A stretch of DNA of 64,000 nucleotides from CAVRUH01 sp963822595 (GTDB lineage Bacteria; Chlamydiota; Chlamydiia; Chlamydiales; Waddliaceae), in NCBI GenBank assembly GCA_963822595.1, contig CAWGIG010000001.1, positions 1,178,001-1,242,000 on the forward strand, read 5' to 3'. Made by a program: the position numbers and the translations under genes. The notes below the pieces were generated by a model, which worked only from the letters and a program-made list of their open reading frames with translations, was not told where the DNA came from and did not search any database. Of the stretch, positions 53,714 through 63,166 are shown one piece after another; the first letter of the stretch is position 1; every line of letters starts with the position of its first letter.

Positions 53714-55471
53714 ATGGAACCCGTAATTCATAATTCTTGGTTAGATCTTTTAAAGAGGTCCGTTGATTCACATTCAGCTCCAGCAGGAGAGAGCGCTTCT
53801 CATACTTATATCGTTTATGATGAGAATAGAGGTGAATACGGAACTGTAGACGCAAAAGGCTTGGGCTCAGGGTTAAAAAAACTCACGATAAACCAGATTA
53901 CCCAAGAGTCAAAACGAGTGATTAAAGAATTGCAAAACCAGATGAAACAATCAGGCCCGAACGCAGAAATTCACAAATATGAAAATCTCTCCGCAGATAT
54001 AGAGTCCTACACAAAGAGTTTAATAGATGCACGCCAGGTGAAATATGATCAATCGAATCTACTGCGAAGGATAGGTTTGGTCATTTCTGCTGTTGCATCA
54101 GTCTTTTGTATTGGTATTCCCTTTTTTAATCTAATAAAACGTAATGATAATAAATTCAAAAACGAAATCAGAGAATTGCGTTCCGAGATTGAAAACGAAA
54201 TCAGAGAATTCCGTTCCAGGATGGAAAATGTAAAGAAGCAAAATATAGACACACTATTAGAAGAAACTTTAAAAGAAAATTATAATGAAATCGCCGAAAA
54301 ATATAGAAAAGAAATTCGGTTTCTTAAAAGAAAAGTGCCTGAAAGCTTTTCAATTTTCCTAGGGCATTGTAAAAGATCGCATGAGGATTTTCAGCAAAAG
54401 TTAAAAGATCAAAATAATCATGAGACTGTTCACGACGAACTCGTATCAGAAATGGAAGTTTTAGTTGTAGCATATACCAAAGACTCTAGAGATTACTTGA
54501 AATTTCCATGTATAGGTCATTTGCTTACTAAATGTTTAGACCCCAAAGGAGCAGGGGGGAATGGTCAGGTTCATACTGATAGTATTTTCAATGATATTAA
54601 AGGATCCGACGTATTGGACGATATTAAAGAGGCAATCAAAGGTGGGACAGAAACAAGGGCCGCAGCAAACAGTATGTCCACTAGTGAAGTATATGATATT
54701 CCATCGGGTGTAATTACAAATTTGGGTGAAGCTGTAGATCAAGAAATGGTTCGAAAGGCGCAAGCACAGCTTGAAAACGATACCGAATTTAAAATGCGTG
54801 ATAATTCGCATTTATTACAAAAATCCGAATGGAGATCTCTAGAAAAATCGAACAACAACGGTTTTGGTAGAGCCTATCGTGTGATTTCCTTTAAAAACCC
54901 CGGAGGACCTATCTGCGAAGCCAAAATTGAATTAGATCTTCTAGAATTTGATTTTGATAAAAGGAAAACACAAGCAGCTCTATCAGCTTTGAAAGCAATT
55001 GCAGAAAAGAAAGATATTAAAATATGGGTTGAAGGTTTTTTCTTAAACGAAAATGAAGCTTTTAAGCTCCTTGAAGATCACATTAAAAAACATTTATGGG
55101 ATGCATGCGGTGAACGACAACTTATGCTTTTAAGAAAATTGGTCAATTTTGAAATCAGCATAGAGCGTGAAATGTACAAAGCAATAAGTAATGTTTCGGA
55201 AGGAGTCGATTCGAGTCCTTTAGTTAAGTTCCTATATGAATTAAGACAACATATAAACGCAAAGAGAGTAACGTTTGCGGATGATTATTTAGCTAAAGCA
55301 CACGATGATGAAAAAGTTGAATTAATCAATAAATTGCCTGTACGCGTAAAGGAATCGTTTGAAAAGGTATGCGCCGGAAAAACAGCAGTAGAAAAAACTG
55401 CGTTTATGGAACAAGTCCTCAGAGAGATAAGAGCTGCAGAGGAAGCGGAAGAAAAAAAACTTAGGGGCTAA
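53714..55471 (+). CDS. Membrane-anchored coiled-coil protein, unknown (585 aa)
   Basis: One membrane segment (about 120-141, IGLVISAVASVFCIGIPFFNL) separates a polar N-terminus from a long coiled coil (about 147-230). The coil begins with a tandem duplication (NEIRELRSEIE and NEIREFRSRME, 33 bp each). The rest is polar with helical stretches. No signal peptide. Inc-like tethering is possible, though the second hydrophobic lobe is missing. No family recognised. Confidence 0.65.
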   Translation: MEPVIHNSWLDLLKRSVDSHSAPAGESASHTYIVYDENRGEYGTVDAKGLGSGLKKLTINQITQESKRVIKELQNQMKQSGPNAEIHKYENLSADIESYTKSLIDARQVKYDQSNLLRRIGLVISAVASVFCIGIPFFNLIKRNDNKFKNEIRELRSEIENEIREFRSRMENVKKQNIDTLLEETLKENYNEIAEKYRKEIRFLKRKVPESFSIFLGHCKRSHEDFQQKLKDQNNHETVHDELVSEMEVLVVAYTKDSRDYLKFPCIGHLLTKCLDPKGAGGNGQVHTDSIFNDIKGSDVLDDIKEAIKGGTETRAAANSMSTSEVYDIPSGVITNLGEAVDQEMVRKAQAQLENDTEFKMRDNSHLLQKSEWRSLEKSNNNGFGRAYRVISFKNPGGPICEAKIELDLLEFDFDKRKTQAALSALKAIAEKKDIKIWVEGFFLNENEAFKLLEDHIKKHLWDACGERQLMLLRKLVNFEISIEREMYKAISNVSEGVDSSPLVKFLYELRQHINAKRVTFADDYLAKAHDDEKVELINKLPVRVKESFEKVCAGKTAVEKTAFMEQVLREIRAAEEAEEKKLRG

Positions 55472-55527
55472 AACTACGCTCAAGAGGGTGTCATTCATAA
55501 TAAAAATAAAGTTAAAAATAAAATTAC

Positions 55528-55557
55528 TTGAAAAGTATCTGAGGAGTATGCTACAAT
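55528..55557 (+). promoter_or_regulatory. Promoter of the leader-ORF/permease/HyuA operon
   Basis: TTGAAA (55528-55533) and TACAAT (55552-55557, with TGC before it) are 18 bp apart. The -10 ends 46 bases before the GTG of the leader ORF. Confidence 0.6.
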
Positions 55558-55603
55558 AACATTAACTTTGCGCATTTTGTGCAAATTAAATAAGGAGATT
55601 ATC

Positions 55604-55741
55604 GTGAAAAATACATCTAGAATGCCGTGTCGGCCGGATTTGCCGAATATAAAAATAGGTTCCGCAAAAATTGCTTTGTCTTCTTTTTCTTTCTTTTCTT
55701 TTGCTGATTACTTCAGCGCATATTGGCCATACGCCAACTAA
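55604..55741 (+). CDS. Leader ORF (45 aa), too short for usual gene calls
   Basis: A GTG start with a strong AAGGAG site six bases before it opens MKNTSRMPCRPDLPNIKIG and ends FADYFSAYWPYAN. The C-terminus is packed with Phe, Tyr and Trp. Its placement between a good promoter and the next gene suggests a leader peptide controlling the operon through aromatic-amino-acid supply. No clear attenuator terminator is visible downstream (only a bulged AAACC-CAAGA/TCTTG-TGGTT hairpin at about 55780-55810), so this is tentative. Confidence 0.45.
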   Translation: MKNTSRMPCRPDLPNIKIGSAKIALSSFSFFSFADYFSAYWPYAN

Positions 55742-55838
55742 TTTTTTCCTTTTTTAGATTTTTACATTTTTAAACGTTTCAAACCTCAAGAGACTTCTTG
55801 ATTGGTTTGTGATTCATTAACTTTATAGGAGTTATTTT

Positions 55839-57250
55839 ATGAACCAGACGCCTGGTATTGTGCGCGATCTCGCGCAAATATTAATTTCTGCAGGTGTGCA
55901 GAAAGAAATTAACCTATCTCCGGATAGGCAACAAAGTATCGACGCATTGCTGCGTGAATTGTCCATACGGGCTCTCACAGCGCTGAGAGAGCATCGACTC
56001 ACTTGTTTCGATGCCCTTGTGGGCGATACTTCCTGTCAGTTGCGAGCAATAAAAATATTGTCTCTGCACGCTGAAATGCAAAAGTCTTTATTGATGCAAG
56101 AGCATCTCCAGAGGCTTTTGAATAGTTTAGATAATCCAAATGCAATGGAATCAGAAAAACTTAGCGATGATGATAAGTTTGCGATTCTATCGTATTTGCT
56201 ACATATGACACGAGATAGGCTGCAACCAAGAAAAACAAATGCAGCAAACATGGGGGAATTGGCAGATATTAGATGCTTGATGGGCATTAATGTTGCCGAG
56301 ACGTCTTTATTAGATAAAATCGTGTTCCAGGCGAAAATGGAACTCTCTAAACGATCCGTAAAAGTTTTAACAATAGAAGCAGATGCCTTATCCCTTCAGG
56401 GGGCTGAAAAAAAGCACTTGTAGCTATCGCTAAGAAATGTTCTATCATCGGCGGAGCAGGCGTTTCAACAACTCCTTGCTTCTTTAATTTGCAGATTTTG
56501 CTTGAAAATATAAGAACTCGCGGAATTCCGATCGTTCTTATCATCCATCGCGTGGCACTGAAGACTCAATTCAAGTTGGCTTTCAGATCATTAGATCAAA
56601 AAACATTTGAGCAGGTGCCTTTTTTAGAACTTAAAGAAGCTGAAGAGGCTATGATTTTTCAGGGAATATCTACATACGAAGGACCGGTGGAAGAGTATCT
56701 TGCGGCCCTTTTAAATTCGGAAGATTCGCTTGAGAGGTATCCTCATAGCAGGCTTTTAGAAATTCTACTAACAAATGCTGCGAAACACCCGCAGTATGTT
56801 AAAAAAGAGAACAGAAAACATGTAAAGGTTTCTATACCTTTATTCGAGAAAGATGTTCCCGGAATCTTTAAGCCGAATCGTAACCCGTGGGAGTCTTGCC
56901 TTCCAAAGAGTGTGGAAGATGTTTACGATGAAGTTTACCTTTTAGCAAAAAAGGAAAAGAGTCGTGATTATGAAAAACTCATACTCAAAGTTGGAGGCAT
57001 TGCTTCTAAAAAGCTGATGAATGGTTTAAAAGCAGCTGTAAATGGCGATCCCGTGGTGATGTGTGCCGCCTACATTCTTCAAAAAGAACTTGAAGATCAG
57101 GCGGAGACGGCGGGGCTTTGCAATGAAAACCCGCATCTATTTTCGATTAAGCATATCTATGCTGACATCGTTGGTAATCACCTTCCGGGTATCGGAAAAG
57201 AGATGGCTGTAATGGTCTCTGCGGAGGAGGTCAGTGATGATGAGGAGTAA
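55839..57250 (+). CDS. Unknown protein spanning a -1 frameshift (about 470 aa), operon gene 1
   Basis: The first ORF (55839-56423, 194 aa) ends QGAEKKHL-stop; the second frame is open onward as AEKKALVAIAKKCSIIGGAG... to 57250. The switch is at an in-frame A AAA AAG heptamer (56408-56414), as in dnaX, with AGGGGG at 56398-56403 just upstream. No ATG is available for the second part near the junction, the nearest start being TTG 56489. The two parts join into one coherent protein that I cannot name. The 3' end precedes the permease start by overlap. Either programmed frameshifting or loss of one A from an eight-A run. Confidence 0.6.
56398..56414 (+). other. Candidate programmed -1 frameshift site
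   Basis: AGGGGG (56398-56403) sits five bases upstream of A AAA AAG (56408-56414), in the frame of the first ORF. Slippage back by one gives GCA CTT GTA and enters the second open frame. The stop of the zero frame (TAG) is at 56421-56423. No strong downstream stem is evident. Confidence 0.55.
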
Positions 57251-58451
57251 TCTTTCGTGGAGGCAACTTACCGGCTTAAAGGTGGGAGGCGCTATATGCC
57301 TCCCCGTTATCATGGCCGGACATGCCCTATGCCAAAATTTTGGTGTGGTTTCCGCTTTGGTAGCTGTCTTGATAGGAAACACAATCCTGCTATTCATGGC
57401 TTTAGCCACGGCTCGCATGAGCTTTGAGTCAGGGTTGACAACAACAGACAATGCCAAAGCATTTTTCGGGACATTAGGGACTCGATGCTTTGCTATGGCG
57501 CTGATTACTGCCAAGACCTGCTGGATTGCCATCCAGCTAGGTCTGATGGCTTTAAGTTTAAAAACGCTTTTGCCTGAGACAATACCTGAATATATTGTTC
57601 CTATAGTGCTCGGGGCATTGGTCATAGGGATTTCCATGCAGGGAATTAAACTTCTTAGTACATTAACGACATTCAGCTTACCTATGTTGGTCGTGACGAT
57701 GGCCTATGCTGTCTATTCTACAAGCGGGACCGAGACCGTACCTCGAGAAACTAGCTTTACATTTGAAGGTATTTCGTTGGCAATGGCAACAGCTATTTCA
57801 GCGGTTGTTGACATGCCTACCTATTTCCGTCACGCGAAGACGAAATTAGATGGAACAATCGCAGCTGCATTATTTATTGGATTAAGTGTTCCTTTGATTG
57901 AAGGAGTCGGGATTTACCTCTGCCACAAGCATCCCGGAATTACTGTCATTGATACCTTAAATCAAGTAGATAGTCCTATATGGAATATTTGGGTAACTAT
58001 TTTCCTTGTCTTGGCGGGATGGTCGACAAATAACAGTAATCTTTATTCTGCTTCAGCAGGGTTGGGAACTTTGATTCCAAATGTTTCGGAAAAAATACGA
58101 ACATTGCTGATTGGACTCATTGGAATATGCCTTTCCCTTTGCGGGATTTTACAATCATTTACCTTTGTCCTGCAGTTGTTGGGCGTGATGGTCGCAAGCA
58201 TGGGATGTGTCATTTTAACTCGATATATTTTAAATCAAGCCCATCGATTGAATGGAACTAACCCGATTAATTTAGTCCTGTGGGGATTTGGGGCTATTGT
58301 AGGGCTACTCTCTGCTTGCAAGATTGTGAAATTGACAGGCGTCCCTCTGATGGATGCTTGCGTTGTTGCTGTATTAGCGACAGCATTATGTCATCTGGCT
58401 CAAAGTTTAATGGTCCGGAGTAAACTCATACCACAAGGAGAAGAAGGATGA
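57237..58451 (+). CDS. NCS1-family permease (CodB-like)
   Basis: A 404-aa membrane protein with about 12 segments. The start GGAICLPVIMAGHALCQNFG, GNTILLFMALATARMSFESGLTT and the later GWSTNNSNLYSASAGL match NCS1 cytosine/purine/hydantoin permeases such as CodB. It imports a nucleobase or related ring. ATG 57237 lies six bases after GGAGGAGG and 14 bases before the end of the preceding gene. DUF917 and HyuA follow, so the cargo may be a hydantoin, oxoproline or purine derivative. Confidence 0.85.
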   Translation: MMRSNLSWRQLTGLKVGGAICLPVIMAGHALCQNFGVVSALVAVLIGNTILLFMALATARMSFESGLTTTDNAKAFFGTLGTRCFAMALITAKTCWIAIQLGLMALSLKTLLPETIPEYIVPIVLGALVIGISMQGIKLLSTLTTFSLPMLVVTMAYAVYSTSGTETVPRETSFTFEGISLAMATAISAVVDMPTYFRHAKTKLDGTIAAALFIGLSVPLIEGVGIYLCHKHPGITVIDTLNQVDSPIWNIWVTIFLVLAGWSTNNSNLYSASAGLGTLIPNVSEKIRTLLIGLIGICLSLCGILQSFTFVLQLLGVMVASMGCVILTRYILNQAHRLNGTNPINLVLWGFGAIVGLLSACKIVKLTGVPLMDACVVAVLATALCHLAQSLMVRSKLIPQGEEG

Positions 58452-59518
58452 ATAAAATTCATAGTGAAGATTTAGAGAATTTGGCTCTGGGTGCTTCTGT
58501 GCTGGGATCCGGCGGAGGAGGTGCGCCTTCATATAACCGTCTGATTACCCAGTATATGATTGAGCAGTATGGGCCGATTCGCTTATTGAAGGTGAATGAA
58601 CTTACTCCTGACGATTTAGTTGTTCCTATAGCCTTTATGGGAGCCCCTTTAGTGGGTTTGGAAAAGATAGCGAGTGGTCGTGAGTTTTCTACAATTCTAA
58701 AGGCTTTGGAACGTTACATGAATAAGAAACCAACGGTTCTGATGTCTGCAGAAATTGGTGGCGGAAATGCTTTCGTCTCATTATGGGTAGGGGCGATGCT
58801 GCAGTTACCGGTTTTAGATGCGGATCTTATAGGAAGAGCCTTTCCAGAACTTCAAATGAATAGCTGTACTGTAAGTGGAATTCCGGCTGCTCCGGCATTT
58901 TTAACCGACGCTTTAAGCAATCATGTTATCCTAGAAACTACCGATGTCCATGCCTTGGAGCGCATGGCGCGTCAACTTTCGGTTGCTATGGGATCTAGGG
59001 CAGCTGTTGCGCTTCATCTTATGAATGGAGAACAGGCAAAACAATCGGTGGTAGAAGGAAGTATGACCCGGGCAATATCAATTGGACGGGCTTTATCTCA
59101 GGCGCGTCAAGAAAATGAAAACCCCACTGAATCTGTATTGAAAAAAGTTTTGGGAGCTAAATTAACCAGCGGAACAATCGTTGATGTTGAGCACAAAATA
59201 TTAGGAGGATTTTTAAAGGGGACAGCTACAATTATGCCTGATTCAGGTGGCGAATCTGTCTTAGTTTTATACCAAAATGAGTATTTGCTCGCTTCTCGTG
59301 GCGATAAGATTCTGGCAACAACACCGGATCTTTTGATGCTTTTGGAACAGGGAACGGGCACGCCTGTAACGAGTGATGGATTGCGATATGGTCTACGGGT
59401 GGATCTTATTGCTTTTTCACCCCCTGACATATGGAAAACAAAAAAAGGATTGGAGCTAGTAGGTCCGCGTTACTTTGGGTATGAAGTAGATTATAAACCA
59501 GTAAGGAGTGATTTATGA
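58448..59518 (+). CDS. DUF917 family protein
   Basis: The N-terminus DLENLALGASVLGSGGGGAPSYNRL and the later MSAEIGGGNAFVSLWVG are typical of DUF917. Such proteins sit next to hydantoinase/oxoprolinase genes and NCS1 permeases and are thought to act with them. 356 aa. Overlaps the permease by four bases (ATGA) and HyuA by four bases. AAGGAGAAGAAGG supports ATG 58448. Confidence 0.88.
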   Translation: MNKIHSEDLENLALGASVLGSGGGGAPSYNRLITQYMIEQYGPIRLLKVNELTPDDLVVPIAFMGAPLVGLEKIASGREFSTILKALERYMNKKPTVLMSAEIGGGNAFVSLWVGAMLQLPVLDADLIGRAFPELQMNSCTVSGIPAAPAFLTDALSNHVILETTDVHALERMARQLSVAMGSRAAVALHLMNGEQAKQSVVEGSMTRAISIGRALSQARQENENPTESVLKKVLGAKLTSGTIVDVEHKILGGFLKGTATIMPDSGGESVLVLYQNEYLLASRGDKILATTPDLLMLLEQGTGTPVTSDGLRYGLRVDLIAFSPPDIWKTKKGLELVGPRYFGYEVDYKPVRSDL

Positions 59519-61065
59519 GAATAGGAATTGATATCGGTGGAACAAATACCGATGGGGTCATTATTGATGGACAAGATCGAATCATTGAAGCTGTCAAATA
59601 CTCAACAACGGCACATTTAGAAAAAGGGTTCGAAGATGTATTAACAGCGTTGTTAAATCAGTCCAAAATAAACTCTGAGCAAATTATGGGCGTTTTTGTC
59701 GGTACAACGCATGCGACGAATGCGATTCTTCAGTGTAAAGATCTTTATCGTGTTGGCGTGATTCGTCTTGCCGGACATCAGCCCATCACATTGCCTCCGG
59801 CATATGGATGGCCGAAAAAGCTTCTTCATAATATCTTGTCAGGTTCATTGACTCTGGACGGTGGATTTGAGTGCGATGGAAGGTCTCTAACAAAGTTCAA
59901 TAGCCTGCAAATTCAAGAAGCTGCACAAAAACTCATTGAAAAAGGCGCTGAAAGTTTAGCTATTTGCGGAGTATTTTCTCCTTTACATCCTGAACAGGAA
60001 GTTATTGCTGCTGAGATTATTCGTAAAGCTCTCGGCGAAAATGTGCCGGTATCCCTTTCTCATTGTATTGGAGGGATCGGCTTTATTGAACGAGAGAATG
60101 CAACGATTTTAAATGCGGCACTGAAGAAAGTGATGAAATCAGGTTTCAAATATCTTCTTAGTTCGTGTCAAAAATTGGGAGTTCAATGCCCGTTATATGT
60201 GACACAGAATAATGGGAGTTTGATTTCTCTTGAAGAAGCCATGGAGTATCCTGTTCTGACAATTTCAGCGGGTCCTACAAACTCGTTTGTAGGGGGAGTT
60301 AAATTAGCCGGATTAAACGATGCTCTTGTGGTGGATATTGGGGGTACGAGTACGGATGTTGGTGTTGTCCACAATGGATTTCCTCGTCGTTGTTTACATA
60401 ACTCAAGTATAGGCGGAGTCTCTTTAAACTTTTCTATGCCCGATGTTATTTCAATAGCTGTAGGCGGAGGAAGTCATGTTCGATTGGAGGGTAACCAAGT
60501 AGTGATTGGTCCTGAGAGTGTATCACGAAAGCTATTTGAAGAGGCTGTTTCATTTGGTGGTCCACAGTTGACGTTGACAGATATTGCTTTAGCGTTAGGC
60601 CATATAAAAATTCCTCAAGCAAGAGTAGAATCTGTAATTGGCGATTATGATGCTAAATGTGTGATAAACGCAGCAAGAGATCGTATTTACTCTCTTGTGA
60701 AACAGATAGAGGCTGAAAAAGGGCATCTTCCTGTGATACTTGTGGGAGGAGGAGCAAGTCTTATTCCGCTTTCAGTATTTGGAGATCGCTACATTCATCC
60801 GGAGCATGCATCTGTGGCAAATGCGTATGGAGCGGCCCTTGCAGAGGTTGCTGTAACAGTAAACAAGGTAGTATGTTTGGACAATCGGGAGGCAGAAATA
60901 GAGTTACTGAAAGAAGAAACATTCGCAAAACTTCGGAATAAAGGAGCATGTTCTGCAACGTCCCGAATTGTAGACGTATCGGTGCTACCCTATTTCTACA
61001 TGCCGGGTAATCTTGCGAGGATCACCGTAACAGCCGCCGGAAAGCAGGATAATTTAATCCAGTAA
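59515..61065 (+). CDS. hyuA: Hydantoinase/oxoprolinase, HyuA-type
   Basis: Opens RIGIDIGGTNTDGVIIDGQDR, the phosphate-binding start of the HyuA/OplA N-terminal domain. GVFVGTTHATNAIL, ENATILNAALKKVM, and the second ATPase-like DALVVDIGGTSTDVGVV (residues about 267-283) follow, with DVISIAVGGGSHVRL and a C-terminal VILVGGGASLIP. It hydrolyses five-membered cyclic amides (hydantoins or 5-oxoproline) with ATP. 516 aa is short for the full family, but a HyuB partner is not in view. Its start overlaps the DUF917 stop by four bases. The specific substrate is unknown. Confidence 0.88.
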   Translation: MRIGIDIGGTNTDGVIIDGQDRIIEAVKYSTTAHLEKGFEDVLTALLNQSKINSEQIMGVFVGTTHATNAILQCKDLYRVGVIRLAGHQPITLPPAYGWPKKLLHNILSGSLTLDGGFECDGRSLTKFNSLQIQEAAQKLIEKGAESLAICGVFSPLHPEQEVIAAEIIRKALGENVPVSLSHCIGGIGFIERENATILNAALKKVMKSGFKYLLSSCQKLGVQCPLYVTQNNGSLISLEEAMEYPVLTISAGPTNSFVGGVKLAGLNDALVVDIGGTSTDVGVVHNGFPRRCLHNSSIGGVSLNFSMPDVISIAVGGGSHVRLEGNQVVIGPESVSRKLFEEAVSFGGPQLTLTDIALALGHIKIPQARVESVIGDYDAKCVINAARDRIYSLVKQIEAEKGHLPVILVGGGASLIPLSVFGDRYIHPEHASVANAYGAALAEVAVTVNKVVCLDNREAEIELLKEETFAKLRNKGACSATSRIVDVSVLPYFYMPGNLARITVTAAGKQDNLIQ

Positions 61066-61192
61066 CATACATAGGGATATATTTATTCTTGTAATTTCAA
61101 GTTTGGCTTTACTCTTCAGGCCAACGGCTTGGGATATAAAAGCCTACGGGCAACGACCTAGTAAGAATTTTTTGACGTCGCAAGTGTTGCAG

Positions 61193-61458
61193 CAGTATCA
61201 GTCGCTCTACGCGATGCGCTCCGAGCTCTACGGTAACGCTTGATCTACCCCGGGTTCCGATGCGTCACCCGGGGCTTTAAATGGATACGTCCTTCGCGAT
61301 GCGCTCCGGACTCATGAAATCACTTAACTACTCCTGAGTCCAGAGCGCATCGCGAAGGACGTATCCATTTAAGCCCACGGTGACGCATCGGAACCGTGGG
61401 TAGATCAGATATTGTTGCAGAGCTCGGAGCGCATCGCGAAGAGGGACTGATTCTACTG
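61193..61458. repeat. Large imperfect palindrome, arms about 120 bp
   Basis: Arms at about 61193-61314 and 61335-61458 are complementary with scattered mismatches and small indels. Each arm carries two copies of a TCGCGATGCGCTC-type unit and a nested dyad (ACCCCGGGTTCC...CACCCGGGGC). The GC-rich element contrasts with its A+T-rich surroundings and lies between the convergent hyuA and DagK genes. No ORF is supported in 61066-61467. Confidence 0.85.
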
Positions 61459-61467
61459 ATATTCAGA

Positions 61468-62391
61468 CTATAGAGAGAATCCTTTTTTTTCGGCACCCAT
61501 CACTAACTTTAGCGAAGAAGGGATGATTGTGAGATGGATTTTGTCTTGAGAGGTTGCCGGCTCGCCGTCCAAGTGTATGTGGAATGGCCCTCCTTCTACA
61601 ATGACTTCTTTTCCTGGAATAATATGCAGGTATTTCGATTTGTCAATGTTAGATGTCAGCAGTTGCACGGATAGAAGTGGCAAAGATAACCACGAAAAAG
61701 GTTTTAAAATAGCTACATCTAAAAATCCATCATCGATTTTAGCTTTCGGTGAAATCCGAATATTGTTTCCATATTGCGAACTGTTTGCGAAGCTAATGAG
61801 AAAGGCTGTTTCATTCATTTCCTTTCCATCGATCGTAAATTTATAATCGAACGATTTGTAGGAAAAAAAACTGTTCACAGTTAGCTTTAGATAAGTAAAG
61901 AACCCACGACGACCATCCTGAGCAAATTTTTTAGCTATCATAGCATCAAATCCGATGCCGGCCATATTCAAAAAATGGTCTTCGTTGATTTTCACTGTAT
62001 CAATAGAATGAATAGTCATCTTATTGATCAACTCGATTGCCTTTTTAGGATTACACGAAATACCACAATGACGCGCAAGGCCGTTTCCTGATCCTGTCGG
62101 TATGATTCCAAGTGCTGTATTCGATCCAATAAGCGCTTTCCCTACCTCATGAACGGTGCCGTCTCCGCCGACAGCAACAACAATATCGATTGCTTTATCT
62201 TTTGCTTCCCGGCTGAGTCGGGTGGCATCTCCCGGTCCTTGCGTAAAGCATATTTCATGGCTGAATTTTTTCCGATCAAGTGTTTTGCCGATAAGAATAT
62301 CTATATCCTTATTTTTTCCATTGCCCGATACGGGGTTAACAATAAATCTTATCTTAGAAATATTTGTGTTCGTGTGCAAGGCGTAGCTCAT
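61468..62391 (-). CDS. Diacylglycerol-kinase-family lipid kinase (YegS/DagK-like)
   Basis: Catalytic-domain motifs: RFIVNPVSGNGKNKDI, the nucleotide loop VAVGGDGTVHEVGKAL, and GIIPTGSGNGLARH, followed by the C-terminal beta-sandwich (SPKAKIDDGFLDVAILKP; HLDGEPATSQDKIHLTI). Phosphorylates diacylglycerol, sphingosine or a similar lipid. 307 aa. ATG 62391 overlaps the upstream inositol-phosphatase gene by 38 bases, with no later in-frame start that would keep the first strand. Confidence 0.92.
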   Translation of the reverse strand: MSYALHTNTNISKIRFIVNPVSGNGKNKDIDILIGKTLDRKKFSHEICFTQGPGDATRLSREAKDKAIDIVVAVGGDGTVHEVGKALIGSNTALGIIPTGSGNGLARHCGISCNPKKAIELINKMTIHSIDTVKINEDHFLNMAGIGFDAMIAKKFAQDGRRGFFTYLKLTVNSFFSYKSFDYKFTIDGKEMNETAFLISFANSSQYGNNIRISPKAKIDDGFLDVAILKPFSWLSLPLLSVQLLTSNIDKSKYLHIIPGKEVIVEGGPFHIHLDGEPATSQDKIHLTIIPSSLKLVMGAEKKGFSL

Positions 62392-63166
62392 TACTTAAAA
62401 GTTCATGAATTTTTCCATTCGTGGCTAGAATCCTACCCGATTCAATAATCAATGGACCATTTTCGTAGGAGGATACTTTTCCTCCGGCTTCCCGGATGAG
62501 GATAACGCCAGCGGCTATATCCCAAGGCTGCAAGCCTCTTTCCCAAAAACCGTCGAGGCGTCCTGCGGCGACGTAAGCGAGATCGAGTGCTGCTGAGCCC
62601 CCGCGTCTCACTCCCTGGCTTGAATGTGTGACATGACAAAATTCCGTGTAGTTATTGTCGATGGTGTCCCTTCTGTCATACGCAAAACCTGTGGCTAAAA
62701 GTGAATGCGAAAGGGAATCTACCTTTGAAATGGAAATTTTATTTCCGTTAAGGGTTGAGCCCATTCCTTCAGCTGCTTGGAAAAGTTCATTATGAATGGG
62801 ATTATAAACGACGCCAACAATGGGGTTACCTTTATGCAGCAACCCGATAGATACCGATACCATCGGATATTGGTGTGTATAGTTGGTTGTTCCATCGAGA
62901 GGATCGACAACCCAAGCGTAATCGGTTCCTTTCATAGAATGTAGACCTGATTCTTCAGCTAAAATGGTGTGACTTGGGAATTCATTTTTTAAAATTTTAA
63001 GGATTGTTGCTTCCGATTTTTTATCCGCTTCTGTAACGAGATCCCATGTGAATTGCTTTTCTTGTATGGATATAAGCTTTCCCCAATATTGTTCCAAAAT
63101 CGCACCACCGCTTTTTGCAGCTTCGGTAGCAATTTTCAGGAAATGTTCTACAGAATTTTCGTTCAT
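62354..63166 (-). CDS. suhB: Inositol-1-monophosphatase family protein
   Basis: Mg2+-dependent phosphatase of the IMPase family. Motifs: VTEADKKSE, ILAEESG, the metal-binding VDPLDGTTNY and the C-terminal WDIAAGVILIREAGG. 270 aa, normal length. Its start overlaps the nqrE stop by four bases (ATGA), and its 3' end overlaps the lipid-kinase gene. The substrate (inositol phosphate, or a nucleotide such as PAP) is not settled by sequence. Confidence 0.92.
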   Translation of the reverse strand: MNENSVEHFLKIATEAAKSGGAILEQYWGKLISIQEKQFTWDLVTEADKKSEATILKILKNEFPSHTILAEESGLHSMKGTDYAWVVDPLDGTTNYTHQYPMVSVSIGLLHKGNPIVGVVYNPIHNELFQAAEGMGSTLNGNKISISKVDSLSHSLLATGFAYDRRDTIDNNYTEFCHVTHSSQGVRRGGSAALDLAYVAAGRLDGFWERGLQPWDIAAGVILIREAGGKVSSYENGPLIIESGRILATNGKIHELLSNELRLAHEHKYF

